DNA from: Dyella thiooxydans
GTDB lineage: Bacteria > Pseudomonadota > Gammaproteobacteria > Xanthomonadales > Rhodanobacteraceae
Assembly (NCBI RefSeq): GCF_001641285.1
Contig: NZ_CP014841.1
Span: 2,728,001-2,792,000, forward strand
Length of the DNA stretch: 64,000 bases
Direction of reading: 5' to 3'
The notes under the pieces are model-generated. The model saw only the letters and a list, made by a program, of their open reading frames with translations. It did no database searches and had not been told where the DNA came from. Shown here in pieces: positions 8,980 to 17,288 of the stretch; the stretch's first letter is position 1; the number at the start of each line of letters is the position of its first letter. A program made the position numbers and the translations under genes.

Positions 8980-9465
8980 TCAGGCCAGCGGTTCGACGGT
9001 CATCGGCGCCGTGTCGGCCGGGAACGCCGCCCACAGTTCGGCCATCGAGCGGCCGGAGACCGGATGCACGAAGTCCGGCGCGATGTCGGCGATCGGCCTG
9101 AGTACGAAGGCGTGCTTCAGCTCGTCGCGGGGCACCTGCAGGTGCTCCGTCCCTTCGGTCACCAGCTGGTCGTAGAACACGATGTCCACATCCAGCGTGC
9201 GGTCGGAGTAGCGGGGCACGTCGCGCCGACGACCATGGCGATTTTCCAGCGCATGCAGCCAGTCGTTCAGCGCCTGTGGCGGCAGGTCGGTGTCCAGCCC
9301 CACGGCCAGATTGACGAAATCCGGCCCCTCGAAACCCACCGATTTCGTGCGATAGGCCGGCGAGACGGCCAGCGCGCCGAAGCGCGCGCGCAGCTCGTCC
9401 AGCGCGGCGGGCAGATAACGCTGCGGCTCGACGTTGGAACCCAGGCTCAGGTAGACACGGGCCAT
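8980..9465 (-). CDS. folK: 2-amino-4-hydroxy-6-hydroxymethyldihydropteridine pyrophosphokinase
   Basis: A 161-residue HPPK. It transfers pyrophosphate from ATP to 6-hydroxymethyl-dihydropterin, the step before dihydropteroate synthase in folate synthesis. It opens with the family motif YLSLGSNVEP and carries FEGPDFVNLAVG, HALENRHGRRRD and the Mg-binding block RTLDVDIVFYD, followed by VPRDELKHAFVLRPIADIAPD. The length is normal. The start codon lies two bases after the stop of the MscS gene (TGACCATG), so the two are almost certainly co-transcribed and coupled. Confidence 0.95.
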   Translation of the reverse strand: MARVYLSLGSNVEPQRYLPAALDELRARFGALAVSPAYRTKSVGFEGPDFVNLAVGLDTDLPPQALNDWLHALENRHGRRRDVPRYSDRTLDVDIVFYDQLVTEGTEHLQVPRDELKHAFVLRPIADIAPDFVHPVSGRSMAELWAAFPADTAPMTVEPLA

Positions 9466-9467
9466 GG

Positions 9468-10748
9468 TCAGTCCCGGGCCCGGGCGGCGGACGCACCGGC
9501 GCCAGGCGAGAAGCCCGCCAGCGCCGCGCGCAGGTCGTGGCCGGTGGGTGGCTGGTACAGCGCCAGACCGAATTCCGGCAGCAGCGCGTACAGGTGGTCG
9601 AAGATGTCGCTCTGGATGCCCTCGTAGGCCGTCCAGTCGGTGGTGTTGGTGAAGCAGTACAGCTCCAGCGGGATGCCCTGCGCGTCGCTGGCCAGCTGGC
9701 GCACCATGCAGGTCATCTGGTGATGGATCCGCGGGTGCTCCTTCAGGTACGCGCCGACATAGGCGCGGAAAGAGCCGAGGTTGGTCAGCCGGCGCCGGTT
9801 CACCGCCTGCTCGCCGGCCTCGCCGAGGCTGCGGTTCCACTCCGCCAGCTCGGTGTGCTTGGCGCCCAGGTACTCGCGCAGCAGGCGGAAACGGCCCAGT
9901 CGTTCCAGCCCCGCGGCATCGAGGAAGTGCACCGTGGCCGCGTCGACCAGCAACGCGCGCTTGATCCGCCGCCCGCCCGACTCGGCCATGCCGCGCCAGT
10001 TCTGGTAGCTCTCCGAGATCAGCTTCCAGGTCGGGATGGTGACGATGGTGCGGTCGAAATTGCGCACCTTCACCGTGTACAGCGTGATGTCGATGACGTC
10101 GCCGTCGGCGCCCGCGCCGGGCATGGTGATCCAGTCGCCGACCCGCAGCATGTCGTTGGAGGCGAGCTGGATGCCGGCGACAAAGCCCAGGATGGTGTCC
10201 TTGAACACCAGGATCAGCACCGCCGACATCGCGCCCAGGCCGGACAGCAGCAGGCCGATCTTCTTGTCGGTGACCGCGCCGATGATCACCAGCGTGCCGA
10301 TGATGAACAGCAGCAGCTTGCCCAGCTGGACCACGCCCTTGATCGGGCGCTGCGAACTGCCCGGCGTCGCGCGGTACATGGTCTCCATGGCGGTGAGCGA
10401 GGCGCTCAGTGCCAGCACCAGGAACAGCACCATCAGCCCCAGCGCCACGTTGCCGCCCAGGCGCCCCAGCGTCGGCGGCAGGTCGGGCACCAGCGGCAGA
10501 CCGAACTGCACCACCACGGTCGGCACCAGCCGCGCCACCCAGCGGAACACGCCGGCGCGGAACAATTCGTCGTCCCATTTCCACACCGTGCGCACCGCCA
10601 TGGTGCGCACCACGCGGAACAGGATCAGTCGCGCCAGCAGGCCCGCCAGCCAGGCCACGACGAGCAACGCCACGACGCCGATCGCGGTGTGCATCCAGGG
10701 CGCACGCGCCCACTCAGGCAGGGAATCCAAACGCATCTCCTCGGGCAT
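9468..10748 (-). CDS. Mechanosensitive ion channel, MscS family (YbdG-like)
   Basis: A 426-residue inner-membrane channel that would open on hypo-osmotic shock. Several membrane helices occupy the first 180 residues. The pore-lining helix is recognisable as IGLLLSGLGAMSAVLILVFKDTILGFVAG, followed by the MscS beta domain with LRVGDWITMPG and VRNFDRTIVTIPTWKLISESYQNWRGM. That last block is typical of the larger YbdG/MscM branch. A GTG at 10802 would give 18 more residues, and ATG 10736 has GAGGAG too close to serve it. I chose ATG 10748, with moderate certainty. The gene sits between folB and folK on the same strand, an odd place for a channel. Confidence 0.85.
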   Translation of the reverse strand: MPEEMRLDSLPEWARAPWMHTAIGVVALLVVAWLAGLLARLILFRVVRTMAVRTVWKWDDELFRAGVFRWVARLVPTVVVQFGLPLVPDLPPTLGRLGGNVALGLMVLFLVLALSASLTAMETMYRATPGSSQRPIKGVVQLGKLLLFIIGTLVIIGAVTDKKIGLLLSGLGAMSAVLILVFKDTILGFVAGIQLASNDMLRVGDWITMPGAGADGDVIDITLYTVKVRNFDRTIVTIPTWKLISESYQNWRGMAESGGRRIKRALLVDAATVHFLDAAGLERLGRFRLLREYLGAKHTELAEWNRSLGEAGEQAVNRRRLTNLGSFRAYVGAYLKEHPRIHHQMTCMVRQLASDAQGIPLELYCFTNTTDWTAYEGIQSDIFDHLYALLPEFGLALYQPPTGHDLRAALAGFSPGAGASAARARD

Positions 10749-10853
10749 CCCGCGACGCCGGGGATACGGACACGCCGGCGCCGGCTCGGTGGCGGGGAAC
10801 ACGCGTCGACCCGTCGGGGGCCGCGCGGCGGGCGCCTATGGTACCAGCGAGCG

Positions 10854-11213
10854 CTACTGCGGCCGGACCCCGCGCTCGATGCGCACGCCGACCGCCTTCG
10901 CGCCGCGCACCGCGCCGGGCTTGGACAGCTTCAGCCGCACCCAGGCCACGCCGAACTCCTCGCGGATGATCGCCGCGCAGCGCTCGGCCAGGGTCTCGAC
11001 CAGGCCGAAGCTGGACTCGCCGACAAAGGCCATCAGCCGCTTGGAGACGTCCTTGTAGTTGAGCGTGTCGGCGATGTCGTCGCTGGCCGCGGGGCGGGTG
11101 TTGTCGAACGCCATCTCGATGTCGAACGACAGCGTCTGGCGCACCCGCCGCTCCCAGTCATAGATGCCGATGACGGTGTCGATGCGCAGGTCTTCGATGA
11201 AAACGATATCCAT
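10854..11213 (-). CDS. folB: Dihydroneopterin aldolase
   Basis: A 119-residue enzyme that converts 7,8-dihydroneopterin to 6-hydroxymethyl-dihydropterin and glycolaldehyde, the substrate-producing step for FolK. It begins MDIVFIEDLRIDTVIGIYDWE, the usual FolB opening, and has TLNYKDVSKRL, FGLVETLAERCA with the pterin-binding Glu, and VRLKLSKPGAVRGAKAVGV near the end. The length matches the family. It is the first gene of the folB-mscS-folK run. Upstream lies a long inverted repeat and then the end of tsaD. Confidence 0.95.
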   Translation of the reverse strand: MDIVFIEDLRIDTVIGIYDWERRVRQTLSFDIEMAFDNTRPAASDDIADTLNYKDVSKRLMAFVGESSFGLVETLAERCAAIIREEFGVAWVRLKLSKPGAVRGAKAVGVRIERGVRPQ

Positions 11214-11259
11214 CGCGTAAGCGTCCGGTACGTCGCCCCGCGATGCAAGCCATCCCCGT

Positions 11260-11339
11260 GTAAGAGCGCACCCTGTGCGCGATGGCCGCCAGTCTCTTTA
11301 TCAGGGGCCGGGGCCGTCGCGCACAGGGTGCGCTCCTAC
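11260..11339. repeat. REP-like inverted repeat, copy 1
   Basis: Two 23-nt arms (11260-11282 and 11317-11339) form an inverted repeat with one mismatch, separated by 34 bases. The arm core is TAGGAGCGCACCCTGTGCGC or its complement. The same arms recur at 21861-21933. The right arm overlaps the 3' end of tsaD and supplies its stop codon. The style is that of dispersed extragenic palindromes in Pseudomonas and Xanthomonas relatives. It could also fold as a long hairpin in the folB/tsaD transcripts. Confidence 0.85.
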
Positions 11340-12394
11340 GGGGTTGCCGGCGGCAGGCTCTCCAGGTCCCAGCGCGGGAACACCTGCACGGTGGCGTCCT
11401 GGTGCTGGCCGTGGGCCAGCCGGATCGCCCCGGCCAGCGCGATCATCGCGCCGTTGTCGGTGCAGAACTGCAGGCGCGGGAAATAGGTGCGGAAGCCGTC
11501 CTTGTCGCCGGCGGCGGCCAGCTCGGCGCGCAGCCGGCGGTTGGCGCCGACGCCGCCGGCGATCACCAGCCGCGCGGCGCCGGTGGCTTCCAGCGCGCGC
11601 CGGCACTTGATCACCAGCGTGTCGACGATCGCCTCCTCGAACGCCAGCGCGATGTCGGCGCGGGTCTGCTCGCTCTGGTCGCTGCCCTGCCAGGCCAGCA
11701 GCACCTGGGTCTTCAGGCCGGAGAAGCTGAAGTCCAGCCCCGGCCGGTCGGTCATCGGCCGCGAGAAGCGGAACCTGCCCGGCTGCCCCTGCCCGGCCAG
11801 CGCGGCCAGTGCCGGGCCGCCGGGATACGGCAGGCCCATCAGCTTGGCGGTCTTGTCGAAGGCCTCGCCGGCGGCGTCGTCCAGGGTGTCGCCGAGGATC
11901 CGGTAATGGCCGATGCCGGCCACCTCGACCAGCATCGAATGACCGCCGGAGACCAGCAGGGCCACGAACGGCGGTTCGGGCGGATCGGCCTCCAGCAGCG
12001 GGGCCAGCAGGTGACCCTCCATGTGGTGAACCCCGATCGCCGGCACGCCCAGCGCCCAGGCCATCGCCCGCGCCGCCGAGGCGCCGACCAGCAGGGCACC
12101 AGCCAGGCCGGGACCGGCGGTATAGGCCACGCCGCCGAGATCCTGCGGGGTCAGTCCGGCCTCGGCCAGGGTCTCGCGCACCAGCGGCAGCAGCTTGCGC
12201 ACGTGGTCGCGGCTGGCCAGCTCCGGCACCACACCGCCGTAGTCGGCATGCAGCTTGATCTGGCTGTACAGGGTGTGGGCCAGCAGGCCCTCGCCGGGCG
12301 CCTCCGGCTGCCAGCGCAGCAGGGCCACGCCGGTCTCGTCGCAGGAGGTCTCGATGCCGAGCACCGGGCCGGTGACGGCGGACCCCGTCGCCAC
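11336..12394 (-). CDS. tsaD: tRNA N6-threonylcarbamoyladenosine transferase
   Basis: A 352-residue protein of the Kae1/TsaD family. With TsaB and TsaE it transfers threonylcarbamoyl to A37 of ANN-decoding tRNAs. Visible motifs are [15 protein letters not shown] at the N-terminus, the metal-binding [28 protein letters not shown] and [14 protein letters not shown] chose GTG 12394. The upstream GTG at 12418 would place the start beside divergent -10 sequences and is less likely. The TAG stop lies inside a REP-like repeat arm. Divergence from rpsU is the classical arrangement in gammaproteobacteria. Confidence 0.93.
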   Translation of the reverse strand: MATGSAVTGPVLGIETSCDETGVALLRWQPEAPGEGLLAHTLYSQIKLHADYGGVVPELASRDHVRKLLPLVRETLAEAGLTPQDLGGVAYTAGPGLAGALLVGASAARAMAWALGVPAIGVHHMEGHLLAPLLEADPPEPPFVALLVSGGHSMLVEVAGIGHYRILGDTLDDAAGEAFDKTAKLMGLPYPGGPALAALAGQGQPGRFRFSRPMTDRPGLDFSFSGLKTQVLLAWQGSDQSEQTRADIALAFEEAIVDTLVIKCRRALEATGAARLVIAGGVGANRRLRAELAAAGDKDGFRTYFPRLQFCTDNGAMIALAGAIRLAHGQHQDATVQVFPRWDLESLPPATP

Positions 12395-12396
12395 CT

Positions 12397-12426
12397 TTGA
12401 AAATTCTGTGGTACCCACGTTATACT
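12397..12426 (+). promoter_or_regulatory. Sigma70-type promoter of rpsU
   Basis: TTGAAA at 12397-12402 and TATACT at 12421-12426 are separated by 18 bp. They lie 47 bp upstream of the rpsU start. On the other strand TATAAC (12424-12419) could serve as a -10 for tsaD, so the two divergent promoters would share this DNA. The -35 box falls beside the tsaD start codon. Confidence 0.7.
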
Positions 12427-12472
12427 TCGCGGCTCGCCCGATCAGACGGGCAGATTACCACCCGGAGATTCC

Positions 12473-12688
12473 ATGCCCAACGTTAAAGTTCGCGAGAACG
12501 AGCCGTTCGAGCTTGCTCTGCGCCGTTTCAAGCGTACCTGCGAAAAGGCCGGTGTGCTTGCCGAAACCCGCAAGCGCGAGTTCTATGAAAAGCCGACCCA
12601 GGAGCGCAAGCGCAAGCGCGCTGCCGCGGTGAAGCGTCACCTGCGCCGCCTGTCGCGCGACACGACGCGCCGTACCCGGCTGTACTGA
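12473..12688 (+). CDS. rpsU: 30S ribosomal protein S21
   Basis: A 71-residue, strongly basic protein starting [20 protein letters not shown] and ending in an Arg-rich tail ([16 protein letters not shown]). This is a textbook S21, a small-subunit protein that helps the ribosome base-pair with Shine-Dalgarno sequences. The start has GGAG about 6 bp upstream. It is the first gene of the macromolecular-synthesis cluster and has its own sigma70-type promoter. A short GC hairpin follows the stop codon. Confidence 0.97.
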   Translation: MPNVKVRENEPFELALRRFKRTCEKAGVLAETRKREFYEKPTQERKRKRAAAVKRHLRRLSRDTTRRTRLY

Positions 12689-12695
12689 GTCAAGG

Positions 12696-12712
12696 CGTCC
12701 GCGCTGCGGACG
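12696..12712 (+). terminator. Short GC hairpin between rpsU and yqeY
   Basis: CGTCCGC (12696-12702) pairs perfectly with GCGGACG (12706-12712) around a 3-nt loop. No T-run follows, so this may be a partial terminator, an attenuator or an mRNA 3'-end stabiliser of the highly expressed rpsU transcript. The rest of the 182-bp gap before yqeY shows no gene. Confidence 0.35.
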
Positions 12713-12870
12713 TCCAGGACCGCGGCGCCTCCGCGCTGACGACGGTCCCTCGGCAGCTGGCGCGTCGATCCGCCGCCGCTGCGACAGCACCAAGCACTGG
12801 CCGACGCTGCCCCGCGCAGCGCCGGCCTTGTGCGTTTGTGCCCTTTCCGCTTTGCCAGGAGCCCACCGCG

Positions 12871-13317
12871 ATGTCGACCAAGCAGCAGCTCACCGAAGAC
12901 ATGAAGGCCGCCATGCGTGCCGGCGACAAGCACAAACTCGGCGTGGTCCGGCTGATCCTGGCTGCGATCAAGCAGCGCGAGGTCGACGAGCGGATCGAGC
13001 TGGACGACAGCCAGGTGCTGGCCGTGCTGGAGAAGATGGTCAAGCAGCGCAAGGACTCGATCAGCCAGTACGAGGCCGCCGCCCGCGAGGACCTGGCCGA
13101 GGTCGAGCGCGCCGAGATGGCGGTGATCGAGACCTACCTGCCGGCCAAGCTCGACGACGCCGAGCTGGACGCCCTGATCGACGCCGCGATCGCCGAAACC
13201 GGCGCCAGCTCCGCCCGCGACATGGGCAAGGTGGTCGGGGTGGTGAAGACCCGGGCCGCCGGTCGGGCCGACATGGCCGTGGCTTCGGCCCGCATCAAGG
13301 CGCGCCTGGCGGGTTGA
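12871..13317 (+). CDS. GatB/YqeY domain-containing protein
   Basis: A 148-residue cytoplasmic protein of the YqeY family. It begins MSTKQQLTEDMKAAMRAGDK and continues with KLGVVRLILAAIKQREVDER, a mid-region IETYLPAKLDDAEL and a C-terminal SSARDMGKVVGVVKTRAAGRAD segment. The C-terminal half shares the helical fold of GatB, the tRNA-amidotransferase subunit that grips tRNA, but free-standing YqeY proteins have no proven reaction. The start follows AGGAG at 12857-12861. Its place between rpsU and dnaG is typical of Xanthomonadales and Pseudomonas relatives. Confidence 0.9.
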   Translation: MSTKQQLTEDMKAAMRAGDKHKLGVVRLILAAIKQREVDERIELDDSQVLAVLEKMVKQRKDSISQYEAAAREDLAEVERAEMAVIETYLPAKLDDAELDALIDAAIAETGASSARDMGKVVGVVKTRAAGRADMAVASARIKARLAG

Positions 13318-13452
13318 TCCCCGCCGCTCTGCGGGCCGGCGCACCCTCGTGAGCCGGTCCGTCACATGCCCCAGCGCCGGCCTTCACGGCCCCTCCCCTA
13401 AAAAGACGACTTTGTCGAACTGTGGTCGGCCCCCGGCCGAAGGGAGAGTTGC

Positions 13453-13623
13453 ATGCTGAAGTGGGCAATCATTTTCGCCGTCATCTCGCTGATTACCGGC
13501 CTGATGGGCTTCCGCGGCGTCGCCGGCGTCACTGGCACCATCGCCAAGGTGCTGTTCGCGATCTTCCTGATCCTGTTCCTGATCGCCCTGCTGGCGTTGA
13601 TCGGCGTGTTCCACATCCTCTGA
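13453..13623 (+). CDS. DUF1328 small membrane protein
   Basis: A 56-residue protein, [20 protein letters not shown] onward, with two hydrophobic helices separated by [12 protein letters not shown] and ending IGVFHIL. This is the DUF1328/YtjA family of small inner-membrane proteins with no known reaction. The Shine-Dalgarno AGGGAGA lies six to twelve bases before ATG 13453. The gene sits between yqeY and the convergent S41 protease gene. It may be read from the rpsU-yqeY transcript or from its own promoter in the 135-bp gap. Confidence 0.88.
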   Translation: MLKWAIIFAVISLITGLMGFRGVAGVTGTIAKVLFAIFLILFLIALLALIGVFHIL

Positions 13624-13684
13624 GGCGAATACCCCGGGTCCCTGCAGTCCCGTGGCACCCAGGACCCGCGGGACCGGAGCCGGA

Positions 13685-15433
13685 TCAGCGCTTCAATCTG
13701 GCGCGCAACAACTCCGCGGCGCGCGCGATCACCGGATCGCGGCCATGGCGGATGTCGGCGACCGAGGGGGCGACCTCCACATCCGGCGAGATACCCTTGC
13801 CGACGAACTCGCGACCGTCCGGATAGCTGTCCCACTTCACACAGATGCGGGCCGAGCCGCCGCCGGGCAGGTCGAATGACATCGGCATGCCGGTACTGCC
13901 ACCGGTGAGCTGGCCCACCAGGATGCCGCGCTTGAGCGCGTCGAACGCCATGACGAAGTCTTCGGCGGCAGAGAATGTGCGCGCGCTGGTCAGCACCGCC
14001 ACAGGGCCGTTGAAGATCGGACGGGTCTGGTGGGGATAGGAGGCGCCACTGCCGTCGAGCGGCCGCCATTCCAGGGTCAGATGGCCATTGGCGCGCTCCA
14101 CCGGCTCCACCGAAAGTTCGGTGGAGCGGGGGCTGGGAATTGGCGCGGCGGTCAGATGGGAAAGGATCTCGAATCCGTAGCGGTCCGAACCGCCCCCATT
14201 GTTTCTCACATCCAGGATCAGTGCCTTGGCCTGCATGATCTGCGGCAGGTGCTGCATGAACGCCTCGCTGGAGGCCTTGGTCTCGAACTGGTCGAGCGAG
14301 AGATAGGCCACGCCGCCAGGCAACTGCCGGAACACGAATGAAGGTGGCGAGCGGCGATCCGGGTAGTTGTCGCGCGCGACGACCAGCGTCCGGTGGTGAC
14401 CGCGCCCATCGTCCAGTTCGAGCTTCAGGGGCGCGTCCTTGTCCCCGGCCAGCAGCCCATAGGTGTACATGCGCACCGCCATGTCCTGCGGCGTCGAGCT
14501 GCTCTCGTACGGCGCGACCCGCTCGCGTGCATAACGCTTCACCTCGATCCCGTCGATCGCCGTGATCTCGTCGCCGACTTCGATCCCCTGCTTCGCCAGC
14601 AGCCCGCTTCCGACGAACGTCACCAGCACCTTGCCGCCGATCAGGGCCGTGCGCAGCGGGGGGCGGGCGTAGAAGCGCGGCTGCAGTTCCTTCGGCGGGT
14701 AGATGTTGGTGTGCCCGTCATGCAGCAGCGGGGCGAACCGCATCAGCACGTCGTAGTACGCGCGTGTGTCCCGGGCCGCGATCACCCGGGGCAGGAAGTC
14801 GAGATAGGCGCGGTCCCAGTCGAGCCCGGGGACATTGTTGAAGTGCGCGAAGTTGTACTTGGCCTCCGACCAGAACAGGGACAACCCGGCGATACGCTCG
14901 GCCTCGCTCAGGTGATCGGTGTAGGGCGTGGCGATCGCCCGGGCATGCCACAGGCGGCCCATCGCATCGGCCCGCTCCAGCATCGCCCGGTAGCGCGGCT
15001 CGCCCTGCAGCAGCGCCTGTGCCCGTTTGCTTCGATAGATGAGGTCCAGCGGGGCGCTGTCCTCGGCCAGCATCTGCGCCATGACGTCGAGCGCCCGCGC
15101 CTTGTCGCCCTCGGCCAGGTACAGCTCGAACAGGTCGGCGCGGATGTTGTAGGCCCGGTAGCGGAGGAATTTGTTGCCCTCGGCCAGGTCGCGGATGTCC
15201 GGCCGCTGCATGCTCTCCAACGCATCGAGCAGGATGGACTCGGCCCGCTGACGGGAAGCCGGCGAGTCCTTTTCCTGGTCACGCACGGCCTCGGCCTGTT
15301 CGCGTGCGGCACTGAGCCGGTCGTAGGCCTGCATCGCCGGCCCCTTTTGCGCCTGCGCCATGCCGGGCGCAAGGCAGGCCAGTGCGAAAGCCGCCGCGGC
15401 GATCCCGCCATTCCATCGGTCCGGTCGTGTCAT
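13685..15433 (-). CDS. S41 family peptidase, exported
   Basis: A 582-residue protein with a signal peptide (cleavage near GMAQA-QKGP), so it probably acts in the periplasm. An N-terminal helical region of about 240 residues has no clear family. A PDZ-like segment follows (GLLAKQGIEVGDEITAIDG), then the S41 (tail-specific protease) core with VAYLSLDQFE, AKALILDVRNNGGG and the presumed nucleophile in TSARTFSAAEDF, and then GQLTGGSTGMPMSFDLPGGG. The PDZ plus S41 layout fits a C-terminal-processing or tricorn-like protease. The substrate is unknown. It diverges from dnaG, which begins 81 bp away. Confidence 0.85.
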   Translation of the reverse strand: MTRPDRWNGGIAAAAFALACLAPGMAQAQKGPAMQAYDRLSAAREQAEAVRDQEKDSPASRQRAESILLDALESMQRPDIRDLAEGNKFLRYRAYNIRADLFELYLAEGDKARALDVMAQMLAEDSAPLDLIYRSKRAQALLQGEPRYRAMLERADAMGRLWHARAIATPYTDHLSEAERIAGLSLFWSEAKYNFAHFNNVPGLDWDRAYLDFLPRVIAARDTRAYYDVLMRFAPLLHDGHTNIYPPKELQPRFYARPPLRTALIGGKVLVTFVGSGLLAKQGIEVGDEITAIDGIEVKRYARERVAPYESSSTPQDMAVRMYTYGLLAGDKDAPLKLELDDGRGHHRTLVVARDNYPDRRSPPSFVFRQLPGGVAYLSLDQFETKASSEAFMQHLPQIMQAKALILDVRNNGGGSDRYGFEILSHLTAAPIPSPRSTELSVEPVERANGHLTLEWRPLDGSGASYPHQTRPIFNGPVAVLTSARTFSAAEDFVMAFDALKRGILVGQLTGGSTGMPMSFDLPGGGSARICVKWDSYPDGREFVGKGISPDVEVAPSVADIRHGRDPVIARAAELLRARLKR

Positions 15434-15514
15434 GTGCGCCTCCGTGCGTCGATGTTCCAGCTTACCGGGCATCGGGCGCTGGCAGGACGCCCTATCGTCT
15501 AAACTTGCACGACT

Positions 15515-17248
15515 ATGCGCGGCCGTATCCCCGACAGCTTCATCGATGAACTGCTTGCCCGCGTCGACATCGTCGACGTGATCGAGCGGCGCGTGCCGTT
15601 GAAGAAGGCCGGGCGCGAGTGGACCGCGTGCTGCCCGTTCCACGACGAACGCTCGCCGTCGTTCTACGTCAGCCCGGCCAAGCAGTTCTATCACTGCTTC
15701 GGCTGCGGCGTGCACGGCAGCGCGGTGAAGTTCCTGATGGAGTACGAGCGGCTCGAGTTTCCCGACGCGGTGGAGGAGCTGGCCCAGTCGGTCGGCCTCA
15801 CCGTGCCGCGCGAGGGCGGCCGCGACGAGCGCCCTCGCGAGGACAAGACCGACCTCTACGCCCTGCTCGACGCCGCGGCGAACTGGTACCAGCAGCAGCT
15901 GCCGAAGAACCCCGACGCACAGGCCTACTGCAGGAAGCGCGGGCTCGACGCCGACACCATCGCGCGCTTCCGCCTGGGCTGGGCGCCGGCCGGCTTCGAC
16001 GGCGTGATCAAGGCGCTGGGCAGCAACGAGCGGCGCATGCAGCTGCTCAACGAGGCCGGCATGGTCGCCAGCAACGAACGCGGCAACAAGTACGACCGCT
16101 TCCGCGAACGGCTGATGTTCCCGATCCTGGACCGCCGCGGACGCGTCATCGCCTTCGGCGGCCGCGTGCTGCAGAGCGAACAAGGCCCGAAATACCTCAA
16201 CTCGCCCGAGACGCCGCTGTTCCACAAGGGCCGCGAACTGTTCGCGCTGTGGCAGGTAAAGCAGGCCAATGCCAAGCTCGAGCGCATCGTGGTGGTCGAG
16301 GGCTACATGGACGTGATCGCCCTGCACCAGGCCGGGCTGCCGATCGCGGTGGCCACGCTGGGCACGGCGACCACGCCGGAACACACCGAGATCCTGTTCC
16401 GCGCCGCGCCGGACGTGGTGTTCTGCTTCGACGGCGACCGCGCCGGCCGTGCCGCTGCGTGGAAGGCGCTGGACGCCGCGCTGCCGCGGCTGCGCGACGG
16501 CCGCCAGGCCTACTTCCTGTTCCTGCCTGACGGCGAGGATCCGGATTCGCTGGTGCGCAAGGAAGGCCGGGACGGCTTCGAGAAGCGCATCCGCGAAGCC
16601 ACGCCGCTGTCGGACTACTTCTTCGGCGAGCTGTCGCACGACGTCAACCTGTCCAGCCTCGACGGTCGCGCCCGGCTGGCCGAGCGTGCGCGCCCGCTGA
16701 TCGCCCGGCTGCCCGACGGCGCCTTCCGCGACCTGATGGCGCAGGAGCTGGAGAAGCGCAGCGGCGCTCGCGCTCAGTTCGAAACGCCGGCGCCGCAACG
16801 CCCGGTGCAACGGCCGGTGGCGGTGCAGCGCTCGCTGGTGCGCAGCGCGATCGCCCTGCTGCTGGGCCAGCCCGGCCTGGCCGACGAGGTGGCCAAACCC
16901 TATGGCTTCCTGCGGCTGGACAAGCCCGGGGTGGAGCTGCTGGCCGAGCTGATCGACCTGGCGCGCAGCCGGCCGGGCGCCAACCCGGTGAGCCTGGTCG
17001 AGCACTTCGCCGGCCGCCCGGAATACGCCGCCCTGCAGAAGCTGCTGGCCGCCGCCACGGTAGGCGAGCCGGAGGCGCAGCGGATCGAGTTCCTCGACGC
17101 GCTGTCGCGGATGGAACAGCAGGCGGTGGCACAGCGCCGCGACGCGCTGGTGGCGAAGAGCCGCGACGGCGGCCTGACCGACGCCGAGAAGACGGAGCTG
17201 CGCGCTCTGCTGGCGGCCAAGCACACCCCCGTGGCGGCACCGGAATGA
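15515..17248 (+). CDS. dnaG: DNA primase
   Basis: A 577-residue primase that lays RNA primers at the replication fork under control of DnaB helicase. The N-terminal zinc ribbon is complete (C40 and H43 in CCPFHDERSPSF, C61 and C64 in HCFGCG). The catalytic core has VIAFGGRVL, the TOPRIM glutamate in VVVEGYMDVIALHQAG, and CFDGDRAGRAAA. The C-terminal helicase-binding region is present. A possible -10 (TAAACT, 15500-15505) lies only 9 bp from the ATG. rpoD, the usual next gene of the macromolecular-synthesis operon, does not follow; a DedA gene does. Confidence 0.97.
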   Translation: MRGRIPDSFIDELLARVDIVDVIERRVPLKKAGREWTACCPFHDERSPSFYVSPAKQFYHCFGCGVHGSAVKFLMEYERLEFPDAVEELAQSVGLTVPREGGRDERPREDKTDLYALLDAAANWYQQQLPKNPDAQAYCRKRGLDADTIARFRLGWAPAGFDGVIKALGSNERRMQLLNEAGMVASNERGNKYDRFRERLMFPILDRRGRVIAFGGRVLQSEQGPKYLNSPETPLFHKGRELFALWQVKQANAKLERIVVVEGYMDVIALHQAGLPIAVATLGTATTPEHTEILFRAAPDVVFCFDGDRAGRAAAWKALDAALPRLRDGRQAYFLFLPDGEDPDSLVRKEGRDGFEKRIREATPLSDYFFGELSHDVNLSSLDGRARLAERARPLIARLPDGAFRDLMAQELEKRSGARAQFETPAPQRPVQRPVAVQRSLVRSAIALLLGQPGLADEVAKPYGFLRLDKPGVELLAELIDLARSRPGANPVSLVEHFAGRPEYAALQKLLAAATVGEPEAQRIEFLDALSRMEQQAVAQRRDALVAKSRDGGLTDAEKTELRALLAAKHTPVAAPE

Positions 17249-17288
17249 CACGTGGAGACGCCGATGCCGCGCAGGCGATGGAGCGCTG

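Noticed and set aside
13624-13684. GGGTCC/GGACCC inverted repeat between DUF1328 and S41 genes as a terminator
   Set aside because: The loop is long and the pairing short; I do not consider it supported.
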